A DNA stretch of 34,212 nucleotides from Flavobacteriales bacterium (GTDB taxonomy: Bacteria > Bacteroidota > Bacteroidia > Flavobacteriales_D > Crocinitomicaceae). Location: NCBI GenBank assembly GCA_947500875.1, contig CANMUN010000025.1, positions 1-34,212 on the forward strand, read 5' to 3'. The number at the start of each line of letters is the position of its first letter. Position 1 is the stretch's first letter. This document shows, piece after piece, positions 1 through 7,258 of this stretch. The notes below the pieces were generated by a model, which was not told where the DNA came from, did no database searches, and worked only from the letters and a program-made list of their open reading frames with translations. A program made the translations under genes and the position numbers.

Positions 1-608
1 GGATTTGCCCCTACTAAGTTTCCTACGGGAAAATTCAATCCGGGAGCTTGATTGTCCATTCCATCAACAAATTGAACGATACGCACCGGAGCGGTTGAAT
101 TAAAGCCTCGCATGTTCACCGCTTGAAAACCCGCGCTAGATGTTGACATATCCACGCCGCGCAAGTTTTTAAGGGATTCGTAGAAATTACCGCTGGCTGC
201 AGCGGCAATGTCCTTGGCCGAAACACGCTGTATTGAAACGGGGGATTGAAAAATTTTCTCCGAGACACGGGTTCCGGAAACAACAACATCGTTGAAGGCC
301 TTGAAGGTCGGGGAAAGGTTGACGTTTAATTCGCTAGACGACTTAGTGACCTCTAGGGTAAGGTCATCGTATCCCAAGAGCCTAAATGAAAGGGAGTAAG
401 AGGCTTGTTGGGTAAAGTCCAGGTTCATGGTGAATTTTCCCAATTCGTCGCTCACAACGCCTTGCTTTGAGCCGCGTTCTACGATTTTCACCAATGGAAG
501 TGGAGTTTTAGATGCTCCATCAAGCACAGTTCCTTGGATGGTTAGCGTTTGTCCGTAAGTCAATACGACGCTCAAGAACGCCAATAAGGTCAAAAATTTT
601 CGGTACAT
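1..608 (-). CDS. TonB-dependent receptor, N-terminal part (cut by window edge)
   Basis: Reading the minus strand from ATG at 608 gives about 202 codons without a stop, running off the left edge. The first 18 residues (MYRKFLTLLAFLSVVLTYGQ region) form a signal peptide. Residues about 20-105 look like a carboxypeptidase-regulatory-like beta domain (TIQGTVLDG...LPLVKI...D-E-L-G-K-F). A plug domain then begins, with RVSAKDI, LRGVDM, NMRGFN and FVDGMDNQ motifs typical of outer-membrane TonB receptors. Such receptors import siderophores, vitamins or oligomers across the outer membrane using TonB energy. The barrel and so the substrate class lie outside the window. A good TTTG-N17-TAnnTTTG promoter precedes it. 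It is divergent from the secreted hydrolase at 716, with 107 bp between them. Family is secure; the ligand is unknown. Confidence 0.9.
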   Translation of the reverse strand, partial: MYRKFLTLLAFLSVVLTYGQTLTIQGTVLDGASKTPLPLVKIVERGSKQGVVSDELGKFTMNLDFTQQASYSLSFRLLGYDDLTLEVTKSSSELNVNLSPTFKAFNDVVVSGTRVSEKIFQSPVSIQRVSAKDIAAAASGNFYESLKNLRGVDMSTSSAGFQAVNMRGFNSTAPVRIVQFVDGMDNQAPGLNFPVGNLVGAN

Positions 609-630
609 AGTGTTTCGTTGGTTAGGTCTT

Positions 631-659
631 CAAAAATAGTTTTTTTTCCGAAATGCAAA
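631..659 (-). promoter_or_regulatory. Bacteroidota-type promoter for the TonB receptor
   Basis: On the minus strand, TTTG (656-659) is followed after 17 bases by TATTTTTG (631-638). This matches the Bacteroidota -33 TTTG / -7 TAnnTTTG consensus. The start codon at 608 lies 22 bases downstream of the -7 element. Confidence 0.6.
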
Positions 660-686
660 AAAAATCCAACTTTAAACGAAAAAATG

Positions 687-694
687 TATTTTTG
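687..694 (+). promoter_or_regulatory. -7 element (TATTTTTG) for the secreted hydrolase
   Basis: TATTTTTG matches TAnnTTTG and lies 21 bases before the ATG at 716. I do not see a convincing -33 TTTG at the right distance, so this is weaker than the divergent promoter next to it. Confidence 0.45.
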
Positions 695-715
695 AATACC
701 TAATACTATAGTGCG

Positions 716-3568
716 ATGAACCGTATTTTAACCCTGATACTTATTGTAATAAGTCTGAACGTATCAGCCCAAGGCGTAGTTCCAAACGGACAATTGGACA
801 ATCTTGAAGAGATGTCCACAAAATATACGTTTCCAATTACCATGCCCGATGGCATTCAGCTCATGACGGATTTCTACCTGCCGATTTTGAGGGATTCCTT
901 GATGCTCAACGTTAATGTCCCCTTGGTTGGTAATATTCCGATTCAGGTTCTTCCTAAAAATCAACAGTTGATCATATACGATTCGTTGAACGGTGCCCCC
1001 AATCCGAATCCGTTTAAATTGCCTTTGATTTTTTCGAGAACTCCTTACAATAAGGGCTCATGGGATGGAGTAGCAACGCCGGTTAACATTCTAGGCTACG
1101 GCTATGCCGTTCAAGACATGCGGGGTAGGTATACATCACAAGGCGTTTATTTGCCTTTATATAGCGACGGATGGAGCAAAGATCCCTATCATCCAACGTA
1201 CGGACACGTTTTAGATGTTACTGCATTGTCGGATCCGCGAAACGGTAATAAGCATGAAGACGGCTACCATTCGATTCAGGATCTTGTAGGTCGGACTTGG
1301 CAGTACGATTTGGACATGAACGGAACTCCCGAGACCACCGATTTAATTTCAACTGGGAGAATTGGTATGTTTGGCGCTTCGGCATTGGGCTACAACCAAT
1401 ATCAAGCTGCTGCAGCTCATCGCATTGACCCGAGTCAGCCAGGATTGAAATGCTTGACCCCAATTGTTGCAACACAAGAGTTTTTTAAAAGCACAGGATT
1501 TCAAAATGGGGTATTTCGTGACCAACTGGTCAACGGCTGGTTGAAGGGGCAAATTTTCACGGGTACAGATGATGATTTGAATGCCATCGACAACGATATC
1601 GATAACAGCATGCACTCGGCAACCGACTACGGCCTTCCAAATAAATTCGAAGCAGCCTCCAAGGCTATCAATCATTTTTCTTCCGTACGATATCTTGATG
1701 GACCTGCGGGCTACTATCCAAACAGCATTGGGCGAAAGGACATGGATGCTTCTCGTGCAATGGTAAATGCTCAAGGCGAAGGGGATATGAATGGTACTTT
1801 TAGCCGATACGAGAACATGGAAGTCCCTGCTTTTCATCTGACCGGTTGGTGGGATATTTTCATTGATGGACAGATTGAAACCTGGAATTTATTACGTCAA
1901 CATTTAGATCCATCCAAGAAAAACAAGTACCTGCAAAAATTAGTGATTGGACCTTGGGCGCACCAGACCATTGGAAGCAGAACCACAGGGGATATTACGT
2001 ATCCTGAGAACATTGCCGATATTTTAGGATTCAGCCTTGACGATTTTTCACAGGCCGATCTTCCCATCTCCAAAGCCATTAAATCGGAGGCTATTTCTTG
2101 GTATCGGTATAATTTGAATTACGACAGTACCCAATTTATTGGTGAGCCGAAAGCGTTCATTAAGGCTTCGAACCATTGGTCGAGTGTGGGGTTATTTGAG
2201 GTACGAGTTCCTGCCGAGAATTACAAAATTCCTTTAAATACCTTGGTGGCATTTTTGAACGGTTCATCGGTCTTACCCAACTTTAAAATAGGTGTTAGGG
2301 ATATTTTTACGATGCAAGAACAGGTGGTTACTTTGGATATTCCCGCAACGGGTTCGCCGTTGATTCCGGGATTAGACGACGGCCAAATCGAAGGGGTTCC
2401 CTACGTGGATTATTTGGAAAAACCCGACGTTCGGCTTTACGTGGTTGGTCCAGTGGAGGACGGTATCCCTGAAAATGCCAACGTAGGCAACTATTGGTAT
2501 CCCGCTAATGAATTTCCGCTTACGCAAGGAATTCAATGGACCGATTTCTTCCTTCATCAAAATGGGACAATGAACCAAACTGCTCCAACCGGCAATGAAG
2601 GCTTCAATATGTACTTGCATGACCCAAATGATCCTATTCGTACCATTGGTGGAGGAAATATGATTGTGAAAACGCCGGATGGTCAGCGCGATAGTCAAGG
2701 ACAATTCGACCTTACGGAATGGGCGGAATATACCATGGACCGCCCAGGGGTGGTTAAGTATCAAACTCCCGTATTAAATGACACCATGAGCATTGTTGGG
2801 TTTCCCAAAGCAACCTTGTACGCGAAATCGAATCCTGCTGGGGTAGCTCAAGGACCAACCGATACGGATTTTTTCGTTCGTATCGTGGATGTATATCCCG
2901 ACGGAAGTGAATATTTCGTGGTGGAGGGATGCGTAAACGCAAGGGGTAGAAATTATGCGAGATCGATTGCGGAAGGCCAAGAAAACGACGAGGCGGTTTT
3001 TGATAATATCAACATTGGTCAGGTATATGAGTACCATTTCCAGATGTTGCCGATTGCTTACACCTTTGGTAAAGGCCACAGAGTTAAAGTGCTAATTTCC
3101 AGCTCAAACTACACGCGCTATCAAGTTAATCCGAATTTGCCCATTATGCCAGGAGAATTTTTCCGTCGTAAGCCGGGTGATGGTCAAACGTATGTTTATG
3201 AAGGTGTTGAAATGGCGCCAAGAGTGGCTATCAACCGCATCGCTTTTACACCAGAATATCCTACGCACATTGAATTGCCGGTGCTTAATCAGGCATTTGC
3301 TGGGTTGAACGATGAAGTCCTGCAAGGCGAATCCTCCATGCTCTTGTATCCCAATCCAGCAGAGGATAAAATAACTCTAATGGTTGAAAATTCGAGCGAA
3401 TACGAACTTCTTTTGACGGATTTAACAGGCAAGGTCATTTCAAAAGAGGTAGTAACAGGAAATGAATTTACCGTGCATACTCAATCGTTGAATTCTGGTA
3501 TTTATTTGGTAAACTTGAAGGATCTCTCCAATCAAAAAGGTTTCACAAAACGATTTATCAAAAAATAA
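716..3568 (+). CDS. Secreted CocE/NonD (peptidase S15-like) hydrolase with T9SS sorting domain
   Basis: 950 aa. Residues 1-18 are a signal peptide ending at SAQ-G. The body is an alpha/beta hydrolase of the CocE / X-Pro dipeptidyl-peptidase S15 type: MPDGIQLMTDFYLP near 43-56, nucleophile Ser222 in RIGMFGASALG, and by alignment to the family Asp380 in GWWDIFIDG and His416 in GPWAHQ. A jelly-roll domain follows (about 660-870; DTDFFVRIVDVYPDG, GHRVKVLISSSNY). The last about 80 residues (LLYPNPAEDK...GIYLVNL...KRFIKK) are a type A T9SS C-terminal sorting domain, so the enzyme is exported and probably anchored or released at the cell surface. Relatives cleave esters, acylated beta-lactams or proline dipeptides; the substrate here cannot be told. 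At 950 aa it is longer than the usual 550-680 aa, partly from the sorting domain and partly from extra sequence around 480-640. Confidence 0.9.
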   Translation: MNRILTLILIVISLNVSAQGVVPNGQLDNLEEMSTKYTFPITMPDGIQLMTDFYLPILRDSLMLNVNVPLVGNIPIQVLPKNQQLIIYDSLNGAPNPNPFKLPLIFSRTPYNKGSWDGVATPVNILGYGYAVQDMRGRYTSQGVYLPLYSDGWSKDPYHPTYGHVLDVTALSDPRNGNKHEDGYHSIQDLVGRTWQYDLDMNGTPETTDLISTGRIGMFGASALGYNQYQAAAAHRIDPSQPGLKCLTPIVATQEFFKSTGFQNGVFRDQLVNGWLKGQIFTGTDDDLNAIDNDIDNSMHSATDYGLPNKFEAASKAINHFSSVRYLDGPAGYYPNSIGRKDMDASRAMVNAQGEGDMNGTFSRYENMEVPAFHLTGWWDIFIDGQIETWNLLRQHLDPSKKNKYLQKLVIGPWAHQTIGSRTTGDITYPENIADILGFSLDDFSQADLPISKAIKSEAISWYRYNLNYDSTQFIGEPKAFIKASNHWSSVGLFEVRVPAENYKIPLNTLVAFLNGSSVLPNFKIGVRDIFTMQEQVVTLDIPATGSPLIPGLDDGQIEGVPYVDYLEKPDVRLYVVGPVEDGIPENANVGNYWYPANEFPLTQGIQWTDFFLHQNGTMNQTAPTGNEGFNMYLHDPNDPIRTIGGGNMIVKTPDGQRDSQGQFDLTEWAEYTMDRPGVVKYQTPVLNDTMSIVGFPKATLYAKSNPAGVAQGPTDTDFFVRIVDVYPDGSEYFVVEGCVNARGRNYARSIAEGQENDEAVFDNINIGQVYEYHFQMLPIAYTFGKGHRVKVLISSSNYTRYQVNPNLPIMPGEFFRRKPGDGQTYVYEGVEMAPRVAINRIAFTPEYPTHIELPVLNQAFAGLNDEVLQGESSMLLYPNPAEDKITLMVENSSEYELLLTDLTGKVISKEVVTGNEFTVHTQSLNSGIYLVNLKDLSNQKGFTKRFIKK

Positions 3569-3637
3569 GGAGTTTATTGGGGTTATTCAATTCCAGCGTC
3601 TCCATAAAGGTATGTTGGTCGGTTCTTGCAGCATCAC

Positions 3638-4195
3638 TTACCAAATCCATGGAATTAGTTTCGTTGTTCGGGATTGGTAGTTTTTGTATTCCATTCCAAA
3701 GTGAGCTAACAAAACCTTTTCTTCCACAACAATTCTTCGTTGGAATGCTAAAAGTACGGGAATCATGACCGCCAAGGCAGCCAACCAATGGTTCAACTCA
3801 ATGCAAAACCCAACGAAAGTTAGGATCAAGAAGGAATAGGAGGGATGCCGAACGTGGCGATAAAATCCGTCTGTTTTTAATTCGTGTTCCTGATGTATTC
3901 GCACATTCACCGTGAAAAACTTACCTAAGGCGGAAATTACCCTTGCTCGGCCAATCACGCCTATCGCCATCAAAACAAGGGCAAGTCCTTGAATCCAGTC
4001 TGCTTGTTGAAAGGCGGTATTAAGGTAAAGGGCAACCCAAGCGCCAGCACTTACTCCAAGGATAACACTCCCCCACAAAAGGATAAGGCTGCCTTTGTCG
4101 CTGCTTTTTTGTTGCCGATCCCGAAGGAGCCAAGAATACCCAATTTCTGCTATAAGCCAGCATACAACAATAAAACTAAAACAATAGATCATCAT
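3638..4195 (-). CDS. Isoprenylcysteine carboxyl methyltransferase (ICMT/PEMT)-like membrane protein
   Basis: 185 aa with four or five hydrophobic segments (about 1-20, 36-57, 67-85, 119-150). The C-terminal half carries the hallmark of the ICMT/PEMT superfamily: GRARVISALGKFF, TDGFYRHVRHPSY (about 109-121) and, after a helical hairpin, EEKVLLAHFGMEYKNYQ (about 157-173), ending in a basic hydrophobic tail. Eukaryotic ICMT methylates prenylated cysteines. Bacterial members are mostly uncharacterised and may methylate lipids or small thiols; in bacteria the true substrate is unknown. Two consecutive ATGs open the gene. It converges on the secreted hydrolase at 716-3568 and lies downstream of the tRNA/GIY-YIG locus terminator. 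A near-consensus -7 box (TAATTTTA) lies just upstream of the start on the minus strand. Confidence 0.8.
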   Translation of the reverse strand: MMIYCFSFIVVCWLIAEIGYSWLLRDRQQKSSDKGSLILLWGSVILGVSAGAWVALYLNTAFQQADWIQGLALVLMAIGVIGRARVISALGKFFTVNVRIHQEHELKTDGFYRHVRHPSYSFLILTFVGFCIELNHWLAALAVMIPVLLAFQRRIVVEEKVLLAHFGMEYKNYQSRTTKLIPWIW

Positions 4196-4270
4196 GTTAT
4201 GGGTTTAGGGATGCTAAAATTAGGTGATATTTCTATCAATTTTCTTTGTGTTTTATAGAACATCTGATAA

Positions 4271-4302
4271 TAAAACAAAAAAGCCCAAGACTCTTGGGCT
4301 TT
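4271..4302 (-). terminator. Intrinsic terminator after the GIY-YIG gene / tRNA 3' copy
   Basis: On the minus strand an about 9-bp GC-rich stem (4281-4289 with 4293-4301, AAGCCCAAG/CTTGGGCTT) is followed directly by a T-rich run (complement of 4271-4282). It ends the minus-strand tRNA/GIY-YIG transcription unit. Confidence 0.75.
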
Positions 4303-4324
4303 CGTAGCGAGACCGAGAGTTGAA
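4296..4324 (-). repeat. Copy of the tRNA-Met 3' end (29 bp direct repeat of 4669-4697)
   Basis: These 29 bases are identical to 4669-4697. On the minus strand they hold the second half of the tRNA-Met gene from the T loop (TTCAACTC) through the acceptor strand and discriminator base, plus the first bases of the following terminator (GAAAGCCC). The rest of the tRNA is absent, so this is not a second tRNA gene. The two copies are 373 bp apart and enclose the GIY-YIG gene. Confidence 0.9.
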
Positions 4325-4347
4325 TGCTGACGTGGAAGTCAGCATTC
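4322..4347. repeat. Perfect 10-bp inverted repeat over the GIY-YIG stop codon
   Basis: GAATGCTGAC (4322-4331) and GTCAGCATTC (4338-4347) are perfect inverted repeats around a 6-base loop. The arm at 4338-4347 contains the stop codon of the GIY-YIG gene (4339-4341), and the outer arm abuts and shares three bases with the tRNA 3' copy. In the minus-strand RNA it would form a strong hairpin with no following T-run, so it is not a simple terminator. Confidence 0.85.
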
Positions 4348-4638
4348 TGACAACTTTTGTATAAGCAAAAGTTCGTCAGGGCTTGGGACCCCTTCATTAT
4401 ACTTCAAAATAAATTCAATGGTTCTTTTAACCGATAAATTCTTGAGTTTTAGTTCTAATTTTTTGGCTTCAGATTTAGTAGGTTTCTCACCTTTCCAAAC
4501 AAGTATCCATGGAACACCTAATTTCGTTGCTTTTTCATATCCACTGTTATGTCGATTTAAACGATCTACAATATTCCCACTTTCTCCTTTGTAAAAAGAA
4601 TTGAGTTTTTCAGAATATAAAACATACGTGTAAAACAT
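4339..4638 (-). CDS. Small GIY-YIG endonuclease-domain protein
   Basis: 99 aa from the ATG at 4638, chosen because it follows an AGAG purine run and because the upstream in-frame ATG at 4662 lies inside a terminator hairpin. The fold signature is clear: TYV at 4-6 in place of GIY, YKG at 16-18 in place of YIG, then Arg26 in DRLNRHNSG, WILVWKGE (44-51) and a helix with Glu57 (KSEAKKLELKLK). This is the single-domain group once annotated as UPF0213 or UvrC-domain proteins; in vivo substrates are mostly unknown. The gene lies between tRNA-Met and a second copy of the tRNA 3' end, is flanked by terminators on both sides, and its stop codon is inside a perfect palindrome. This arrangement resembles a small mobile insert, but no transposase or recombinase is present. 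Confidence 0.85.
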   Translation of the reverse strand: MFYTYVLYSEKLNSFYKGESGNIVDRLNRHNSGYEKATKLGVPWILVWKGEKPTKSEAKKLELKLKNLSVKRTIEFILKYNEGVPSPDELLLIQKLSEC

Positions 4639-4640
4639 CT

Positions 4641-4671
4641 CTAAAAAATAAAACCCCAACATAAGTCGGGG
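4641..4671 (-). terminator. Intrinsic terminator directly after tRNA-Met
   Basis: On the minus strand a 7-bp stem (4665-4671 with 4654-4660, one G-T pair, loop of four) is followed by TTTTATTTTTT. It sits 6 bases after the tRNA 3' end and before the GIY-YIG ATG, so it should end tRNA transcription; the nuclease gene must rely on read-through or its own promoter. Confidence 0.7.
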
Positions 4672-4677
4672 CTTTCG

Positions 4678-4751
4678 TAGCGAGACCGAGAGTTGAACTC
4701 GGGACCTTAGGGTTATGAATCCTACGCTCTAACCAACTGAGCTATCTCGCC
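4678..4751 (-). tRNA. tRNA-Met (anticodon CAU)
   Basis: The minus strand folds as a full 74-base cloverleaf: acceptor GGCGAGA with TCTCGCT (first pair G-U), D arm GCTC/GAGC, anticodon loop TTCATAA giving anticodon CAT, T arm CCGAG/CTCGG with loop TTCAACT, discriminator A; no CCA is encoded. The top pair of the anticodon stem is an A-C mismatch. A CAT anticodon could also be initiator or lysidine-modified Ile tRNA; the elongator Met reading is favoured because the initiator's three G-C pairs in the anticodon stem are absent. Confidence 0.93.
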
Positions 4752-4849
4752 ATTATGTTTGTCGAACTAACTCAAATCCACCAAAGCAATGCGTAGGTGG
4801 GTGAGCTATCTCGCCATTTTTGAGAGCGCAAATATACGTTTTTTTCGAA
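4752..4849 (-). repeat. Gap upstream of tRNA-Met with a 17-bp copy of the tRNA 5' end
   Basis: Bases 4802-4818 repeat 4738-4754 exactly (17 bp): on the minus strand the first 14 bases of the tRNA plus three flanking bases. The copy is 64 bp from the real one. Directly beside it, 4778-4800 holds a small inverted repeat (CCACC/GGTGG). The remaining bases show no gene. Confidence 0.85.
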
Positions 4850-6562
4850 TTAGCCCAAGGTTTTTACGTAAGAATCCACAAATTCCATCAATTCACCAAT
4901 GCGCTGAGGGCTGAAATCAAAGGGAACTCCTGCCGTTTGGTAAATTTCTGGTAAAGAACGCGTATATCCTAAGGCGAGTCCCGACTTGTATTTTTCTAAA
5001 GCTTCTTTTTCATTCATTAAACTGTTCTTCCAAACGCCAATTGCGCCAAGTTGTGCAATACCGTATTCAATGTAATAAAAAGGCACTTCAAACAAATGAA
5101 GTTGGCGTTGCCATCCAGAACGCTGTAAATCCTCGTATCCCGTCCAATCCGTTAAACCTGTTCCGAATTTCTTGCCCAAGAACAACCATTGTGCGCTTCG
5201 CTCTTCTTGGTTGTGCGTTGGATGGGTATATACCCAATGCTGAAAGGCATCGATTTGCGCAATCCATGGAAGGACTTTCAACAGGTCCTCCATATGCTCG
5301 ATTTTAGCGCGGTTCAGTTCTTCGGCATTGGTGTAAAACGCCTCCCAATATTTCATGCTCAACAGTTCCATCGACATAGATGCCAATTCAGCGGCTTCTG
5401 AAGGGATATTTTTAAACGATGTTAATTCTAATTCGCGGTTGAGAAAACTATGAATGGCATGACCGCCCTCATGCACCATGGTAATGAGGTCGCGGTGTAA
5501 ACCAACCGCATTCATGAATATGAACGGCACCCCAATTTCATACAAGGGATAATTGTAGCCCCCTGGTGCTTTGCCCGCTTTAGATTCCAAATCCAAATGC
5601 CCCATGGCGTGCATGGTCCTCAAGCAATCCCCGAAATACGGGTCCATTTGATCAAAAATTTCGATGGTTTTGTCCAACATTTCCTGGCCGTTCTGAAAGG
5701 GCTTGAGTGGGGCATGACCGTCAGGATCAACGTCCAAATCCCATGGTTTGAAAGCACTTTTACCCAATTTATGGAGTTTTTTGAGCTGAATTTCTTTCAC
5801 CAAAGGCACTACCTTTTGGGCAACCGCTTCGTGGAAATCGAAACAGGCTTCTTTGGTATAATCAAATCGTCCCATGCTTTGGAACATATAATCGCGGTAA
5901 TTATCGAAGCCAGCATTCAAGGCGAGTTGATGGCGTTTTGCAATCAAATCCGTGTAGAGGTCGTTCAAGGCTTCAATATCCGATCTTCTTCGCTCGGCCA
6001 TTTTTTGGTAAATATCCTTCCGAAGGATTTCGTCTTGACTTTTTAAATGCACCGATGCTTGTTGCATGGTGAGTGTTTCTCCTTGGTGTTCAATAGTTTG
6101 CGCAGCACTAATGCTTCCAAATTCTTGACTCTTTTCGGCTAAGTAGGCTTCAATGGTTATATTCTCTTCGCGAAAAAGATCGAGTTGAACCTTTACCGAG
6201 CGGAAGAAAATGGCATAGGCCGGGTCATGGGTCAGTTCTTCTATAAAAGCACTTTGCATCATTTTTTCATTCAATGCATTGTTGAGAGGCGCAAGTTTCG
6301 GTTGTATTTCAGTTACAAAATAGGTGTAAGAAGCGGTTAAAGATTCGTCAGCGGTATTAATGGACATCTTAATATACCTCCATGCTCCGTTTTCCTCTAA
6401 AAAGGCTTCGAGTTCGCTGAGGTCTTTGAGCCATTGTACGAAGGCTTCTTTGGCGCTTATTTCCCTCGATAATAATTCGTCAAAACAAGGCTGTACGTCG
6501 CTGAAGGTGTTGAGGGCAAGGTCTTCTTTTAAGTAGGTTCTTTCAATTTTTGGGAGTTGCAT
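4850..6562 (-). CDS. M3 family oligoendopeptidase (PepF-type)
   Basis: 570 aa from the ATG at 6562; an upstream TTG would add six residues but overlaps the promoter, so the ATG is preferred. It is a cytosolic zinc metallopeptidase that trims short peptides. The M3 signature is intact: HEGGH at about 364-368 (two His ligands and the catalytic Glu), with PSEAAELASMSMELL following, where Glu392 is the expected third zinc ligand. The C-terminal substrate-binding region (FYYIEYGIAQLGAIGVW, about 517-533) is typical of the PepF/oligoendopeptidase F group. Length is normal for the family (560-600). No signal peptide is visible, consistent with a cytoplasmic role in peptide recycling. It is divergent from the efflux operon that begins at 6646. 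Confidence 0.92.
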   Translation of the reverse strand: MQLPKIERTYLKEDLALNTFSDVQPCFDELLSREISAKEAFVQWLKDLSELEAFLEENGAWRYIKMSINTADESLTASYTYFVTEIQPKLAPLNNALNEKMMQSAFIEELTHDPAYAIFFRSVKVQLDLFREENITIEAYLAEKSQEFGSISAAQTIEHQGETLTMQQASVHLKSQDEILRKDIYQKMAERRRSDIEALNDLYTDLIAKRHQLALNAGFDNYRDYMFQSMGRFDYTKEACFDFHEAVAQKVVPLVKEIQLKKLHKLGKSAFKPWDLDVDPDGHAPLKPFQNGQEMLDKTIEIFDQMDPYFGDCLRTMHAMGHLDLESKAGKAPGGYNYPLYEIGVPFIFMNAVGLHRDLITMVHEGGHAIHSFLNRELELTSFKNIPSEAAELASMSMELLSMKYWEAFYTNAEELNRAKIEHMEDLLKVLPWIAQIDAFQHWVYTHPTHNQEERSAQWLFLGKKFGTGLTDWTGYEDLQRSGWQRQLHLFEVPFYYIEYGIAQLGAIGVWKNSLMNEKEALEKYKSGLALGYTRSLPEIYQTAGVPFDFSPQRIGELMEFVDSYVKTLG

Positions 6563-6577
6563 GGAAGTAATTTTACA

Positions 6578-6585
6578 CAAAAATA
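6578..6585 (-). promoter_or_regulatory. -7 element (TATTTTTG) for the M3 peptidase
   Basis: TATTTTTG on the minus strand, 15 bases before ATG 6562, with a TTTG about 22 bases further upstream. It implies a 5' leader of only about 10 bases and rules out the upstream TTG start. Confidence 0.6.
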
Positions 6586-6618
6586 ATCGGTTGTTGCTTT
6601 AGGTGAACAAATCTTGGC

Positions 6619-6626
6619 TACTTTTG
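6619..6626 (+). promoter_or_regulatory. -7 element (TACTTTTG) of the tetR-efflux operon
   Basis: TACTTTTG matches TAnnTTTG; a TTG at 6594-6596 is 22 bases upstream. Transcription would begin inside the palindrome at 6627-6642. Confidence 0.6.
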
Positions 6627-6642
6627 TTAACCATTTGGTTAA
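6627..6642 (+). promoter_or_regulatory. Probable TetR operator (TTAACCA-TT-TGGTTAA)
   Basis: A perfect 7+2+7 inverted repeat lies between the -7 element and the tetR start codon (3 bases before ATG 6646). Bound repressor would cover the predicted transcription start, the classic layout for TetR autorepression of an efflux operon. The binding itself is inferred. Confidence 0.6.
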
Positions 6643-6645
6643 ACC

Positions 6646-7257
6646 ATGAAGTTAATTGATTCTTCCACCGAGCATAAAATACTGGAAGCGGCTAAAACCG
6701 AATTTCTAGAATTTGGTTTATACGGTGCCCGCATGCAGAACATTGCCAACCGAGCAGGGATCAATAAAGCGCTGCTTCATTATTACTTTCGGAATAAAGA
6801 AAAACTCTTCGATAAAGTTTTCGAATCAGCCCTAGAGCGGTATTTCAGCAACATGGATATCATGAGCGACGATCGTTTGGATTTTAAGGAAAGGGTTCAT
6901 GGTTTGGCGGATCGTTTCTTAGACTTTCTCAATGAATATCCTCAAATGGCTTTGTTTCTCATAAAAGAGGTTAGTGCCAATCAGATTTTATTTATCGAAA
7001 AGGTTGACAAAAATTTGAGAGGTAATAAAACGTTGTTGAGCGCTTTATTGGATGCTCAGCAGAAAGGGGTGGTCTCACTTGAAAACCCCATGGTGTTTTT
7101 TGTTCAATTGATTTCCATGTGCACCTATCCATTTGTTGCGAAACCGCTTTTTACGGTGATAGCAGAACGAAATGAGACCTCGTGGAATTCCGATTCACTA
7201 ACCGAACTTCGTGCCTCGATTCATTCCTTTATAGACCATCAATTAAATCTTGCTTAG
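6646..7257 (+). CDS. TetR/AcrR family transcriptional repressor
   Basis: 203 aa. Residues 8-58 form the TetR N-terminal DNA-binding domain (KILEAAKTEFLEFG, NIANRAGINKALLHYYF, NKEKLFDKV). The helical C-terminal ligand-binding half is divergent, as usual for the family, so the inducer cannot be predicted. It is the first gene of an apparent operon: its stop is one base from the start of the TolC-type gene, and the adaptor and pump follow with one-base gaps. By family knowledge it should repress the pump until a toxic ligand binds. The perfect palindrome 6627-6642 just before its start is the likely operator, implying autoregulation of the whole operon. Confidence 0.93.
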   Translation: MKLIDSSTEHKILEAAKTEFLEFGLYGARMQNIANRAGINKALLHYYFRNKEKLFDKVFESALERYFSNMDIMSDDRLDFKERVHGLADRFLDFLNEYPQMALFLIKEVSANQILFIEKVDKNLRGNKTLLSALLDAQQKGVVSLENPMVFFVQLISMCTYPFVAKPLFTVIAERNETSWNSDSLTELRASIHSFIDHQLNLA

Positions 7258-7258
7258 T

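Noticed and set aside
1349..1837. 162-codon open frame on the minus strand
   Set aside because: Antisense to the CocE-type hydrolase, with no recognisable protein features; a shadow of the real frame.
4296..4324. Second tRNA gene
   Set aside because: Only the T loop to discriminator part is present; D and anticodon arms are missing.
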